Shown here piece by piece: positions 34,301-43,983 of a stretch of 64,000 bases of DNA. This DNA is from CBDBDZ01 sp965204215 (GTDB lineage: Bacteria > Pseudomonadota > Gammaproteobacteria > Pseudomonadales > GM7GCV1): the NCBI GenBank assembly GCA_965204215.1, contig CBDBDZ010000013.1:620001-684000 (forward strand). The letters run 5' to 3'. The position numbers and the translations under genes are program-made. The first letter of the stretch is position 1; each line of letters opens with the position of its first letter. The notes beneath the pieces are model-generated. The model was not told the DNA's origin and made no database searches. It worked only from the letters and a program-made list of their open reading frames with translations.

Positions 34301-36079
34301 TTAGAAAGCTTCAGCGTCCAGGCCCATTAGTGTATCAGCACCTGTTTTAATTTTAGCAAGGTGCATGCTGACAGCAGGCAACTGGCGTTGCATGAAATAG
34401 CGACCCGTTATCAACTTGTTTTGATAAAAGCTTTGGTCGCCACTGCCGTCATCAATACGTTTGAGTGCGGCGTTTGCCATTTGCGCCCACATATAACCTA
34501 AGCAGACATAGCCAAACATGAAGGATAGGTCGGTAGCGCCTGAAAGTGCGTCATTTGGACTTTGCATACCTTTTTCCATCATGTAGATAATACCTTCTTG
34601 TAATTCTTTGGAGGCAGTTTTAAGTGGTATGAGAAAATCCTGGTTAAGAGTTTCGTTACTGGCATTTTCTTTAATATAGGATTTGATGATTTCAAGTAAT
34701 GCCATTACATGTTTGCCGCCATCTTTAGGCATTTTTCTGCCGACTAAGTCCAATGCCTGTATGCCGTTAGCTCCCTCATAAATTTGGGTGATTCGGCAGT
34801 CGCGAACGTATTGAGACATGCCCCACTCTTCAATAAAGCCATGGCCACCATAAACTTGCTGAGCTTGCACGGTGGCATCAAAACCTTTGTCGCTTAAAAA
34901 GCTTTTTAGCACTGGCGTTAAAATAGAAACAAGTCCTTGGGCATCGTCGTCGTTTACACGGCGATAGCGGTCAATCAAATTAGCAGCCCACATGCTAAAG
35001 CCTCGACTGGCTTCGGTGAATGATTTAATGTCCATCAAAATACGTCGAATATCGGGGTGTACAATAAGCGGGTCGGCGGGGCCATCAGGGTTTTTCACAC
35101 CAGTAATATCACGACCTTGTAGTCTATCTTTGGCATAGGCAACCGCATTCTGGTATGCCACTTCGGCTTGAGAAAGACCTTGCATTCCAACGCCGAGGCG
35201 CGCTTCATTCATCATGGTAAACATGGCACGCATACCTTTGTGCTCTTCACCGAGTAAATAACCGACTGCGCCGTCATAGTCCATTACACAAGTAGAGTTT
35301 CCGTGAATGCCCATTTTTTCTTCGATTTTGCCAACCGACAAACTGTTGCGCTCACCCAGCGTACCATCTTCATTAAATAAAAACTTAGGCACTATAAATA
35401 AGGAAACACCTTTAATACCTTCTGGCCCATCGGTGATTTTTGCTAATACCAGGTGAATGATATTTTCAGACAAATCGTGGTCGCCAGAGGAGATAAAGAT
35501 TTTTTGACCAGTAATTTTGTACTTGCCATCATTGGTTGGCTCGGCTTTGGTTCGCATTAAGCCCAAATCAGTACCACAATGCGATTCGGTTAAGTTCATT
35601 GTACCAGTCCATTCATTGGTTGCCATTTTAGGCAACAAGAATTGTTTCTGTTCATCGCTACCATGCCCGTAAATAGCAGACATAGCACTGTGAGTTAAAC
35701 CAAAATACATGGTTAAAGCTTGATTAGCTGAAGAGAAAAATTCATTAATTGGTGAGGTGATAATAGCAGGTAGTCCCTGACCGCCGTATTCCGGGTTTAA
35801 ATCAATACTGGCCCAACCCGATTTGGTGATTTGGTCAAAAGCGTTTTTGAAACCACTAGGCGTAGTGACTTTACCATCCTCATGTTTACAGCCTTCAGAG
35901 TCACCAACGCTATTTAAGGGAAACATGACATCGCGGCTGATTTTTCCCGCTTCTTCTAAAATGGCACTGGTAAAATCATCGGTCAAATCGGCATAGCCAG
36001 GGATGTTTTGCTCAGAGACATTGAAAACATCATTCAATAAAAATTCTATTTCCTTAACGGGTGGGTTATATATAGGCAT
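34301..36079 (-). CDS. Acyl-CoA dehydrogenase with C-terminal extension
   Basis: 592 residues, the longer bacterial type with the acyl-CoA dehydrogenase C-terminal domain. FAD-binding blocks MNLTESHCGTDLGLMRTKAEP and ARLGVGMQGLSQAEVAYQNA are clear, and the catalytic glutamate region is QIYEGANGIQALDLVGRK. It carries out the first beta-oxidation step and passes electrons through ETF to ETF-quinone oxidoreductase, encoded at 7761-9416. Chain-length specificity cannot be told from sequence. It sits alone between ppdK and the lpt-serB operon. Confidence 0.93.
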   Translation of the reverse strand: MPIYNPPVKEIEFLLNDVFNVSEQNIPGYADLTDDFTSAILEEAGKISRDVMFPLNSVGDSEGCKHEDGKVTTPSGFKNAFDQITKSGWASIDLNPEYGGQGLPAIITSPINEFFSSANQALTMYFGLTHSAMSAIYGHGSDEQKQFLLPKMATNEWTGTMNLTESHCGTDLGLMRTKAEPTNDGKYKITGQKIFISSGDHDLSENIIHLVLAKITDGPEGIKGVSLFIVPKFLFNEDGTLGERNSLSVGKIEEKMGIHGNSTCVMDYDGAVGYLLGEEHKGMRAMFTMMNEARLGVGMQGLSQAEVAYQNAVAYAKDRLQGRDITGVKNPDGPADPLIVHPDIRRILMDIKSFTEASRGFSMWAANLIDRYRRVNDDDAQGLVSILTPVLKSFLSDKGFDATVQAQQVYGGHGFIEEWGMSQYVRDCRITQIYEGANGIQALDLVGRKMPKDGGKHVMALLEIIKSYIKENASNETLNQDFLIPLKTASKELQEGIIYMMEKGMQSPNDALSGATDLSFMFGYVCLGYMWAQMANAALKRIDDGSGDQSFYQNKLITGRYFMQRQLPAVSMHLAKIKTGADTLMGLDAEAF

Positions 36080-36180
36080 ATTATCATTGACCTCAATTAA
36101 TTAATAGGTAGAGCGTTTTGCATTATTTATTGTGCAATACTACATTAAGTTTTCGTTTAAAATGCGAGCGCAACTCTACA

Positions 36181-36843
36181 TTATTTTGTCAGAGCGTGCA
36201 ACAATCTGTCTAATCCACCGTGATTGATACAATAATGGACCGATTGTGAAACAACAGGTTTAGCGTGAAATGCTATTCCCAGTCCAGCGGCTTTTAGCAT
36301 GGGCAAGTCGTTTGCGCCATCGCCTATGGCAAGGGTTTTTTCCATAGGAATGTTGTTGGTATAGGCTATTTCTCGCAACTTGGCAGCTTTGTAGTCAGCA
36401 TTAACAATATCACCAATGACATTGCCAGTGAGAACGCCGTTTTTAATTTCCAGATGATTGCTGTAGGTGTAATTAAAGCCCAGTTGTTTTTGTAAATGTT
36501 TGGCGAAAAAGGTGAAACCACCAGAGAGAATGGCAGTGGTATAGCTGTGTTGATGCAGTTTATTAACTAATTCTTTTACTCCTGATGTTAGCGGTAAATT
36601 GTCGGCGACTTTTTGTAATGTTTGCTCAGGCAGACCTTTTAATAATTTGACGCGTTGTTTCAAACTTTGGTCAAAGTCTAATTTACCTTGCATGGTCTGC
36701 TCGGTAATGGCTATAACCTGTTTGCCCACGCCCACTATTTTAGCTAATTCGTCAACCACTTCGCATTGAATTAGAGTCGAGTCCATATCAAACACAGCGC
36801 ATTGGAAATCATCAATGGTTTGGTCAAAGTTTAAAATGTTCAC
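36181..36843 (-). CDS. serB: Phosphoserine phosphatase
   Basis: 220-residue HAD phosphatase, the final step of serine synthesis. The nucleophile motif is VFDMDSTLIQCEVVDELA, motif II is AILSGGFTFF, and motifs III-IV are LAIGDGANDLPML. It lacks the N-terminal ACT-like region of E. coli SerB, as many short forms do. It overlaps lptB by 20 bases at the end of the lpt operon, where E. coli has rpoN. Confidence 0.94.
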   Translation of the reverse strand: MNILNFDQTIDDFQCAVFDMDSTLIQCEVVDELAKIVGVGKQVIAITEQTMQGKLDFDQSLKQRVKLLKGLPEQTLQKVADNLPLTSGVKELVNKLHQHSYTTAILSGGFTFFAKHLQKQLGFNYTYSNHLEIKNGVLTGNVIGDIVNADYKAAKLREIAYTNNIPMEKTLAIGDGANDLPMLKAAGLGIAFHAKPVVSQSVHYCINHGGLDRLLHALTK

Positions 36844-37564
36844 CTAAATAGGTATCCCTGACTTGTTGGTTGGTTAGAATAGTATTGGCATCGCCTTCGG
36901 CGATAATGGAGCCGTTGCCGATGATGTAAGATTTATTACAGAGGCTGAGCGTTTCTCTCACATTGTGGTCGGTAATTAATACGCCAATATTACGTTGTTG
37001 CAAATGTTCAATAATGGTTTGGATGTCGTTTATTGAAACGGGGTCAACACCTGCAAAGGGTTCATCTAATAATATGAATTTAGGGTCCATTGCCAAAGCT
37101 CTTGCTACCTCGACGCGTCTGCGTTCGCCGCCGGACACTGTTATACCCAAAGATTTGCGAATATGTTGTAAATGGACTTCATCAAGTAAAAAATCGAGCT
37201 TTTCGCGCCGTTGTGCACGGGTTAAATCTTTACGTAGTTGTAAAATAGCCAAAATATTGTCTTCAACACTGAGTTTGCGAAAAATGGAGGCTTCCTGGGG
37301 TAAATAACCTAGCCCTAATTTAGCGCGTTGATGCATGGCTTTGTGGGTGAAATTAATTTCGCTATTACCGCTAGTTAATGACACTTTACCTGTATCGGCT
37401 TTAACCAAGCCTGCTATCATATAAAAACAGGTGGTTTTGCCCGCTCCGTTAGGGCCGAGAAGGCCAATCACCTCGCCTTGATTGACGCGCAAACTAACAT
37501 CGGAAACCACCGTTTTATTGCCATAGGTTTTTGATAAATGTGTCGCGATTAATGCGGTAGCCAT
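36824..37564 (-). CDS. lptB: Lipopolysaccharide export ATPase LptB
   Basis: 246-residue ABC ATPase that powers LPS extraction by LptFG. Walker A GLLGPNGAGKTTCFYMIAG, signature VSGGERRRVEVARALA, Walker B FILLDEPFAGVDP and the H-loop ITDHNVRETL are all intact. LptF and LptG are not in the window. It lies 11 bases after lptA in the operon, and overlaps serB. Confidence 0.97.
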   Translation of the reverse strand: MATALIATHLSKTYGNKTVVSDVSLRVNQGEVIGLLGPNGAGKTTCFYMIAGLVKADTGKVSLTSGNSEINFTHKAMHQRAKLGLGYLPQEASIFRKLSVEDNILAILQLRKDLTRAQRREKLDFLLDEVHLQHIRKSLGITVSGGERRRVEVARALAMDPKFILLDEPFAGVDPVSINDIQTIIEHLQQRNIGVLITDHNVRETLSLCNKSYIIGNGSIIAEGDANTILTNQQVRDTYLGEHFKL

Positions 37565-37575
37565 CTATCAGTGCG

Positions 37576-38076
37576 CTAAGAAACAGGGTTAGGCTTGCAG
37601 CCGATAGGTTTGCCATTTTCAGCAAGGGGGAATACCGTGCGGGTTCGACCTTCGGATTTTAATAAGGCTTCACTGAGTTTATAAACAATGTGTTCGCCAT
37701 TAAGCTCAGTTTGTTGTTGGTTGAGTTTAGCGCTACCCAGCAATAAAATAGTTTCATCGGCAGGTGTGTATTCGATACGCTTGCTTTGCCCTGTTACATC
37801 ACAGCCTTGCTTATCGCTACGTTTGATTGTGACAGGTGTGCCTTGAGCGACAACTTTACTGACTTCTTTATCCGCTATGGAAACGGTTAAAGTGTCAGAT
37901 TTTAATAACAAATCACCTTGGGTAAGAATAACATTGCCTGAGTATATCGTTGTATTATTAATTTGATCAACCACTGCACTGTCGGCATCTATGGTTAAGG
38001 GTTTATCGCGTTCATTTGCAGCTAATAATAACGGCAACAATGTGCTTGTAAAGGCAATAAAGTATTTAATTAACAT
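37576..38076 (-). CDS. lptA: Lipopolysaccharide transport periplasmic protein LptA
   Basis: 166 residues from the ATG at 38076 (MLIKYFIAFTSTLLPLLLAA is the signal peptide); a start at 38091 is possible. The OstA-type beta-jelly roll reads PLTIDADSAVVDQINNTTIY and then GNVILTQGDLLLKSDTLTV. It bridges inner and outer membranes for LPS transit. The start overlaps the lptC end, which indicates coupling. Confidence 0.94.
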   Translation of the reverse strand: MLIKYFIAFTSTLLPLLLAANERDKPLTIDADSAVVDQINNTTIYSGNVILTQGDLLLKSDTLTVSIADKEVSKVVAQGTPVTIKRSDKQGCDVTGQSKRIEYTPADETILLLGSAKLNQQQTELNGEHIVYKLSEALLKSEGRTRTVFPLAENGKPIGCKPNPVS

Positions 38077-38695
38077 GATGTATAGCGCCAATTTTTTTGT
38101 TTAATTGATAAATGCCAGTATTTAAGTTGGTGTTCAGACCCATACCGTCTATATAGTGGCCAGGTTGTACAATTTGTACACTTTTGTCGGTAGTGGCTGT
38201 CTTATTGACTGTGTTAATCATTAACTCACTGGTGCGAAATTCTCGGAAAGGTTGGCTGTCTTGAGCTGGGTAACCCTGGGCGCCTTGCTGTTGGTTTTGC
38301 TGTAGCAATACATTGCCCTGCAGTAGAAGTTCACCAGAGTTCAGGGTATATTCACCCCTAGCGCTGCTAGCAGTCAATCGACCTGCCTTTAATGACTGAA
38401 TGGTCACAGTAGGTTGAAATAATATGACTTTAGCGGAAGGTTTATCTGCATTGTAATATTGAACCTTAGCACTTTTTAATTGGTGTTCTATATTTCCCTG
38501 TTTGTCGTATAACATAATGGTAGACTGTTCCAAAAAGCGGTTGGGTAAATGTTTATGTAACCCCAATTGGTCGAGTGTAGAGTAAGCGTGGGCTGGTTGT
38601 GTCTCAAATTGGGCATTTTTTTCTTGTAATCCCAAATAGCCTATTGTGCCAAGGGCTAAAATTAAAAGAGTTGCAAATAGTGTCCAATTATTCAT
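38066..38695 (-). CDS. lptC: LPS export system protein LptC
   Basis: 209 residues: one N-terminal membrane helix (LFATLLILALGTIGYLGL) and a periplasmic LptC beta-fold (IMLYDKQGNIEHQLKSAKVQ, TASSARGEYTLNSGELLLQG). It receives LPS from LptBFG and hands it to LptA. It overlaps kdsC by eight bases and lptA by 11, in the standard order. Confidence 0.93.
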   Translation of the reverse strand: MNNWTLFATLLILALGTIGYLGLQEKNAQFETQPAHAYSTLDQLGLHKHLPNRFLEQSTIMLYDKQGNIEHQLKSAKVQYYNADKPSAKVILFQPTVTIQSLKAGRLTASSARGEYTLNSGELLLQGNVLLQQNQQQGAQGYPAQDSQPFREFRTSELMINTVNKTATTDKSVQIVQPGHYIDGMGLNTNLNTGIYQLNKKIGAIHHVN

Positions 38696-39239
38696 GGGTT
38701 GCCGTATATTTAGCCGTCAATGCTTCATACTCACCACGAGCTTTTAACAGGATATCACAGACTTCTCGCACCGCGCCATTTCCTCCATGTTGTTGGGTGA
38801 CATAGTCTGCAATGGCTTTAATATCTGAATGCGCATTGGCAGGAGCAAAGCCCAAACGACTGTTGTTAACAGCGTTGTAGTCTGGTAAATCATCTCCCAT
38901 ATAGGCAACCTGATCCAGGCTTAAGTTTAGTGATTCGCAAAGTTCGGTAAGAGCTTGTAGTTTATCACTGCGGCCTTGTATAACGTGAGTGATGGCTAAC
39001 TCATTTGCCCGTTTATTGACCATGGCTGATTGCCTGCCAGTAATTATTGCTACTTGAATATTGACCCGCTGCAATAATTTGAGTCCAAAGCCATCAAGGA
39101 TGTTAAATGATTTGTGTTCCACTGCATTGCTATCATAAACAACATTGCCACCAGTTAACACGCCATCGACATCTAGCGCTAACAATATAATATGTTTAGC
39201 GGCAAATTTAAAAGCATTATCTTTCAGGATATTTGACAT
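38688..39239 (-). CDS. kdsC: 3-deoxy-D-manno-octulosonate 8-phosphate phosphatase
   Basis: 183-residue C0-type HAD phosphatase that releases Kdo from Kdo-8-phosphate. Motif I is LLALDVDGVLTGGNVVYD and motif IV YMGDDLPDYNAV; GFGLKLLQRVNIQVAIITGR is also typical. Tetramer-forming length. It lies three bases after kdsD. Confidence 0.96.
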   Translation of the reverse strand: MSNILKDNAFKFAAKHIILLALDVDGVLTGGNVVYDSNAVEHKSFNILDGFGLKLLQRVNIQVAIITGRQSAMVNKRANELAITHVIQGRSDKLQALTELCESLNLSLDQVAYMGDDLPDYNAVNNSRLGFAPANAHSDIKAIADYVTQQHGGNGAVREVCDILLKARGEYEALTAKYTATHE

Positions 39240-39242
39240 TGA

Positions 39243-40205
39243 TTATAAGCCTGTTTCTAATAAATCGTGTAAATGGATAATGCCTATAACACTACTGTTA
39301 TTATTGGTAATAATTAATGATGTGATTTTAGCATTTTCCATCATTGCCAGCGCGTCAATTGCCATGGCATTGGCTGCTATCGTTTTCGGCGTGACTGACA
39401 TCAATTGACTGATGGGCGTATTGAGTACGTTTTCTTGTTCAAACACTCGACGTAAATCGCCATCGGTGAAAATACCAAGAAGTTTGTACTGTTCATCGAC
39501 AATAGTAGTAACTCCCAGACCTTTGGTGGTGATTTCTACAATGGCATCTTTTAGCGTGACATGACTTTTAACCATAGGAATGGCATCGCCACAACACATC
39601 ACATCGCTGACTTTTAACAATAAGCGTTTACCTAGTGAGCCGCTAGGATGAGATAGAGCAAATTCCTCTGCGGTAAAACCACGTGCTTCAAGCAATGCAA
39701 TGGCTAGAGCATCGCCCATTACTAACGAAACGGTTGTGCTGGAAGTGGGTGCTAACCCCAAAGGGCAGGCCTCCTCCTTGATTTTAATAGACAAATGAAC
39801 ATGGGCATTTTTTGCCAGAATTGATTCAGCATTACCAGTTATACTGATTAATGGACATTGGATGCGATTAATAGTGGGAATTAAGTTGATAATTTCATCT
39901 GATGCGCCAGAATAAGAAATGGCAATAACGACATCAAGAGGAGTAATCATGCCTAAGTCGCCATGACTGGCTTCGGCTGGATGAATATAAAATGCCGGGC
40001 TGCCCGTGCTGGATAGCGTTGCAGCTATCTTCCTGGCAATATGCCCCGACTTACCCATTCCTGTAATAATAATACGTCCTTTGCATTGTAAAAGTAAATC
40101 GCAGACCTGATTAAAATTATTGTCGATATGTTGCAGTAAGTCGTTTACTGCTTGAGATTCAATTTTAATGGTGCGAATGGCGGACTGAATGTAATTGACG
40201 CTCAT
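39243..40205 (-). CDS. kdsD: Arabinose-5-phosphate isomerase
   Basis: 320 residues. An SIS domain (RIIITGMGKSGHIARKIAAT and HPAEASHGDLGMI) is followed by two CBS motifs (from about residue 205; GIFTDGDLRRVFE). It makes arabinose-5-phosphate from ribulose-5-phosphate for Kdo. It stands between the antiporter gene and kdsC, in the enteric order. Confidence 0.96.
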   Translation of the reverse strand: MSVNYIQSAIRTIKIESQAVNDLLQHIDNNFNQVCDLLLQCKGRIIITGMGKSGHIARKIAATLSSTGSPAFYIHPAEASHGDLGMITPLDVVIAISYSGASDEIINLIPTINRIQCPLISITGNAESILAKNAHVHLSIKIKEEACPLGLAPTSSTTVSLVMGDALAIALLEARGFTAEEFALSHPSGSLGKRLLLKVSDVMCCGDAIPMVKSHVTLKDAIVEITTKGLGVTTIVDEQYKLLGIFTDGDLRRVFEQENVLNTPISQLMSVTPKTIAANAMAIDALAMMENAKITSLIITNNNSSVIGIIHLHDLLETGL

Positions 40206-40215
40206 GCTTAGTAGT

Positions 40216-41154
40216 CTATAGTAGAAAATAAAAATAGGCTATGTAAAGCGCAAGAAATAAAGCACCTAGCAGGCGATTAATTTGCAAACTTGCTTGTCTG
40301 TTCCATATTTTGGGAATGAATACCGCACATAACAGTAGCGATAGCAATAAAGTCATAGGATAGTCTCTTGTTATCACCGCGCTATCAAGTACAGTAGGTT
40401 GGATGATACCAGCAATGCCCATAACCCCCAGCAAGTTAAAAATGTTTGAACCAATAATATTACCAATGGCAATATCACGCTGGCCTTTAAGTGCGCTCAT
40501 GAATGTTATTGCTAATTCTGGCAAGCTAGTGCCAATAGCAACAGCGGTTAAACCTATAACTAACTCACTCACACCAAATTCACGCGCGAGACCTTTTGCA
40601 CCCCAAACCAAAGCTTGAGAGAAAATAACAAGACCAATAATACCGCCGATTAGCAATAGCCAACTCTTTGTTACTGTTAGCTCAGTGCTGGGGAGTGTTA
40701 TTTCATCATCAGAAGCATTTTTGACGGTAAAATATAAATAGGCGATAAGGCTGCCTACTAAAATAAAGCCCTCTGCGCGACTCAGGGTTAAATCCCATAA
40801 CAATAAACCCGCCAAGAAAGCGATAATAATAAAGATAGGCAATTGCGTTTTGATAACATTTTGGCATAAAGGTAATGCCACAGCAATAGCAGTACAACCT
40901 AACACCAGACCTATATTAGTAATATTAGAACCTAATGCGTTACCAATTGCCAATTGCGGTGAACCGTTTAATGCCGCAATGGCAGAGACAAATATTTCAG
41001 GTGCTGAAGTCCCCAAAGCTACAATAGTTAAGCCTATAACAAGGGGCGATATCTTCAAAAGTTTTGCCAAACCCACACTACCAGATACGAATTTGTCGGC
41101 GCTATATACAAGTCCTATAAAGCCAGAGAGCAACGCCAGAATAAATAAAAGCAC
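40216..41154 (-). CDS. yrbG: Calcium/sodium antiporter, YrbG type
   Basis: 312-residue CaCA-family exchanger with about ten membrane helices. The two alpha-repeats are IVALGTSAPEIFVSAIAAL-NGSP and AVAIGTSLPELAITFMSAL, followed by GNIIGSNIFNLLGVMG. The inverted duplication is typical. It is the first gene of the kds/lpt operon, ten bases before kdsD, as in E. coli. Confidence 0.94.
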   Translation of the reverse strand: MLLFILALLSGFIGLVYSADKFVSGSVGLAKLLKISPLVIGLTIVALGTSAPEIFVSAIAALNGSPQLAIGNALGSNITNIGLVLGCTAIAVALPLCQNVIKTQLPIFIIIAFLAGLLLWDLTLSRAEGFILVGSLIAYLYFTVKNASDDEITLPSTELTVTKSWLLLIGGIIGLVIFSQALVWGAKGLAREFGVSELVIGLTAVAIGTSLPELAITFMSALKGQRDIAIGNIIGSNIFNLLGVMGIAGIIQPTVLDSAVITRDYPMTLLLSLLLCAVFIPKIWNRQASLQINRLLGALFLALYIAYFYFLL

Positions 41155-41272
41155 TTTAAGTTATTAATTAAAGAAGGGGGAGAATATGGTTAAAATTTAA
41201 AAGGAAACTTTAACATTTAATTGCGATAAATGTTAGTATTAGCTTAACTTACTGATTAAGAATGTACGATAA

Positions 41273-41827
41273 ATGCCTATCCCTAAAAATATTGATCCAT
41301 ATCAAATGGCGCGTTCACGCAGCACGCTTCAAGGCGATTTAGAGTGCCATCATTTAACTAGAATTGATAACTGGTGTAATACGGTTACGAGTGATAAACA
41401 ATCGCCAAGGGTATACGTGGACTTGCAATGGTTTATGGATGAAGCAAATTTGGCGGCGGTTACGGGTAAATTGAGTTATGGACTTACATTGGAATGCCAG
41501 CGATGTTTAAATGATTTCGACAAGCATTTTGATGTGGGTATTGATGTACGTGTGGTATTTTCGGAAGAGCAGGCAAAACATTTAGGTAAACATCAGGAAT
41601 ATGTGGTTATCGATGAAAAAACGCTGCAGTTGCATCAGTGGATTGAAGATGAAATTATTCTGGCAACTCCCAGTGTCCCTTCCCATCGTAGCGATGAATA
41701 TTGCGATTCGTTATTAAAGTATGCCGATAATAAGCCTCAATACGAACAGGTTAGTGGAGAAAATATAAATAATTCAAATCCATTTCATATGTTAAATCAA
41801 TTAAAGATAGATAATCGAGATAAATAA
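41273..41827 (+). CDS. yceD: YceD/DUF177 family protein (23S rRNA accumulation protein)
   Basis: 184 residues with the DUF177 core LTLECQRCLNDFDKHFDVGI and the acidic WIEDEIILATPSVPSH block. The gene lies upstream of rpmF in most bacteria and is linked to 23S rRNA accumulation; its biochemical role is unclear. No plsX or fabH follows rpmF here, unlike E. coli. Confidence 0.9.
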   Translation: MPIPKNIDPYQMARSRSTLQGDLECHHLTRIDNWCNTVTSDKQSPRVYVDLQWFMDEANLAAVTGKLSYGLTLECQRCLNDFDKHFDVGIDVRVVFSEEQAKHLGKHQEYVVIDEKTLQLHQWIEDEIILATPSVPSHRSDEYCDSLLKYADNKPQYEQVSGENINNSNPFHMLNQLKIDNRDK

Positions 41828-41930
41828 AATATTTTATGATAGAATCGCGCGCCCTTACGAGGAGTCCTTTGACATAATTGAAATAAAAGGGCTTAAGCAT
41901 CAACCTATAAAAATTTATTTGGAGTGTCTA

Positions 41931-42143
41931 ATGGCTGTTCAAAAAAGTAAAGTGACTCGCTCTCGTCGAGGTCAGCGTCGCTCGCACGATTCATTAATTG
42001 CTGCTACATTATCAGTAGATAGCATTACAGGTGAGTATCATCGCCGTCATCATGTTTCTGCCGATGGATTTTATCGAGGAGAAAAAGTAATCAACCCGCG
42101 CGCAACTGCTACTCCAGCAACGACAATTCAAGACGAAGACTAA
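41931..42143 (+). CDS. rpmF: 50S ribosomal protein L32
   Basis: 70 residues from the ATG at 41931 (MAVQKSKVTRSRRGQRRSHD), with GGAG eight bases upstream; an ATG at 41919 is less likely. The block GEYHRRHHVSADGFYRGEKV is the family signature, without zinc cysteines as in E. coli. A terminator overlaps its 3' end. Confidence 0.97.
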   Translation: MAVQKSKVTRSRRGQRRSHDSLIAATLSVDSITGEYHRRHHVSADGFYRGEKVINPRATATPATTIQDED

Positions 42144-42158
42144 ACGTCTTGCTTTTTT
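42130..42158 (+). terminator. Intrinsic terminator at the end of rpmF
   Basis: AAGACG (42130-42135) pairs with CGTCTT (42145-42150), followed by GCTTTTTT. The hairpin overlaps the rpmF stop codon, so active translation could partly mask it, lowering or coupling read-through into fabD. Confidence 0.65.
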
Positions 42159-42215
42159 CAATGGCATGAAGCCGCTGATCCACCTCATCAAGCATATTTT
42201 CAATAGGTATATTCT

Positions 42216-43166
42216 ATGTCTGATTCAACATCTATAGCATTTGTTTTTCCAGGTCAAGGTTCACAAAAAATAGGGATGTTAGCAGAAATGGCAGAGCGCT
42301 ATCCACAAATTCAACAACAATTTTCTACAGCATCCAGTGTTCTGGGTTATGATTTGTGGGGTTTGGTTCAAAAGGGTGAACAAGAAACCATTAACATGAC
42401 AGAGATAACACAGCCTTTGTTGTTAACTGCCAGTATTGCTTTATGGCAAATTTGGCAAAGCCAATCTGGTGCAACACCTATAGGTTTGGCAGGACACAGT
42501 CTGGGTGAGTGGAGTGCCTTGGTTGCCGCAAATGTTGTGAGTTTTGAAGACGCAGTGATGTTAGTTCGCAATCGAGGTGCTTATATGCAATCAGCATGCA
42601 AACCTGGAGAAGGAGCAATGTTTGCGGTGATAGGCTTAGATGATGATAAAGTTGAAGAAATTTGTAGAGAGCATTCATCCGACCAATTTGTTGCTCCTGT
42701 CAATTACAATTCTCCGGGTCAATTAGTTATTGCTGGTTATGCTCAGGCAACCACTAAGGCTAGTGAGACCTGTAAAGCGGCAGGAGCGAAAATGGTGGTA
42801 GAATTGCCTGTAAGCGCACCTTTCCATACGCCACTGATGAAACCAGCTGCCGACAAACTTGCCAGTGACATTATGGCAACAGCGTTTAGCACACCTCAAA
42901 TTCCCATTGTTCACAATTCTTCGGTACAAACCTGTAATGAATCAAGTGTTATTCAGTCATTAATGATTGAACAAATTACCGCAGCAGTGCCCTGGACGGC
43001 TTGTTTTAATCAATTAATCGCGATGGGTGCTGAAACCGTGATTGAATGTGGACCAGGTAAAGTATTGGCTGGCCTTGGTAAACGTATTAATCGCACTATT
43101 CAAACCATCAATATTGACTCGGCTAGCGGTATTCAACAAGCCTTGACGGACCAAGGTTTAGAATAG
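42216..43166 (+). CDS. fabD: Malonyl-CoA:ACP transacylase
   Basis: 316 residues. The nucleophile motif is GLAGHSLGEWSALVAA, the arginine block NRGAYMQSAC, and the later histidine block VSAPFHTPLMKPA; the N terminus FVFPGQGSQKIGML is classic. It loads malonyl groups onto acyl carrier protein for fatty acid synthesis. fabG follows after about 60 bases. Confidence 0.97.
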   Translation: MSDSTSIAFVFPGQGSQKIGMLAEMAERYPQIQQQFSTASSVLGYDLWGLVQKGEQETINMTEITQPLLLTASIALWQIWQSQSGATPIGLAGHSLGEWSALVAANVVSFEDAVMLVRNRGAYMQSACKPGEGAMFAVIGLDDDKVEEICREHSSDQFVAPVNYNSPGQLVIAGYAQATTKASETCKAAGAKMVVELPVSAPFHTPLMKPAADKLASDIMATAFSTPQIPIVHNSSVQTCNESSVIQSLMIEQITAAVPWTACFNQLIAMGAETVIECGPGKVLAGLGKRINRTIQTINIDSASGIQQALTDQGLE

Positions 43167-43227
43167 GTGGAATGTTTCAGATTGAAACCCTAATAACCGT
43201 AAAATCAAACCATCAAAAATTAGCAGC

Positions 43228-43983
43228 ATGACATTACATACAGAATTTACAAATAAAGTAGCATTAGTAACTGGAGCGAGTCGCGGTATTGGCCGTGCTA
43301 TTGCAACAGCTTTGGCCAATGCAGGAACAAGTGTCATAGGTACCGCTACTACAGATTCAGGTGCAGCCAAAATTAGCGAGCATTTCGCAGAACAAAACTT
43401 AAATGTCAAAGGCTATCCGTTGGATGTTGGCAGCAGTGAAGAAATCGCCAATTTAATGGATAGTGTCAGCGCTGATATAGGCGCGCCAACCATTATTGTT
43501 AATAATGCAGGTATTACTCGCGATAATATCATGCTGAGAATGAAAGATGACGAATGGTTCGATGTGATTGACACCAATTTAAATTCAGCCTATCGGGTTG
43601 TCAAAGCAGCACTTAAAGGTATGACCAAAGCGCGTTGGGGCAGAGTTATTAATATTGGTTCAGTAGTTGGCAGTATGGGCAATGCTGGTCAAAGCAACTA
43701 CGCCGCTACCAAAGCGGGTATAGCTGGTTTTTCAAGAGCACTAGCCAAAGAAATAGGGTCACGCAATATTACTGTCAATACCATTGCACCTGGCTTTATC
43801 GCAACTGACATGACCGATGAATTAACCGAAGAACAACGCAGCGCATTGCTGGCCAACATTCCGGTACAACGCTTGGGTTCGGTAGAAGACATAGCCGCAG
43901 CTGTATTGTTTCTGGCCAGTGATAATGCAAGTTATATTACAGGTGAAACACTACATATTAACGGTGGCATGTATATGAGCTAG
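43228..43983 (+). CDS. fabG: 3-oxoacyl-ACP reductase
   Basis: 251-residue short-chain dehydrogenase. NADPH loop LVTGASRGIGRAIATALA, NNAG motif IIVNNAGITRDNIM, catalytic Ser/Tyr/Lys in NIGSVVGSMGNAGQSNYAATKAG, and substrate loop PGFIATDMTDEL. It reduces 3-oxoacyl-ACP. In most relatives acpP and fabF follow; here the next sequence is a foreign gene fragment. Confidence 0.96.
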   Translation: MTLHTEFTNKVALVTGASRGIGRAIATALANAGTSVIGTATTDSGAAKISEHFAEQNLNVKGYPLDVGSSEEIANLMDSVSADIGAPTIIVNNAGITRDNIMLRMKDDEWFDVIDTNLNSAYRVVKAALKGMTKARWGRVINIGSVVGSMGNAGQSNYAATKAGIAGFSRALAKEIGSRNITVNTIAPGFIATDMTDELTEEQRSALLANIPVQRLGSVEDIAAAVLFLASDNASYITGETLHINGGMYMS

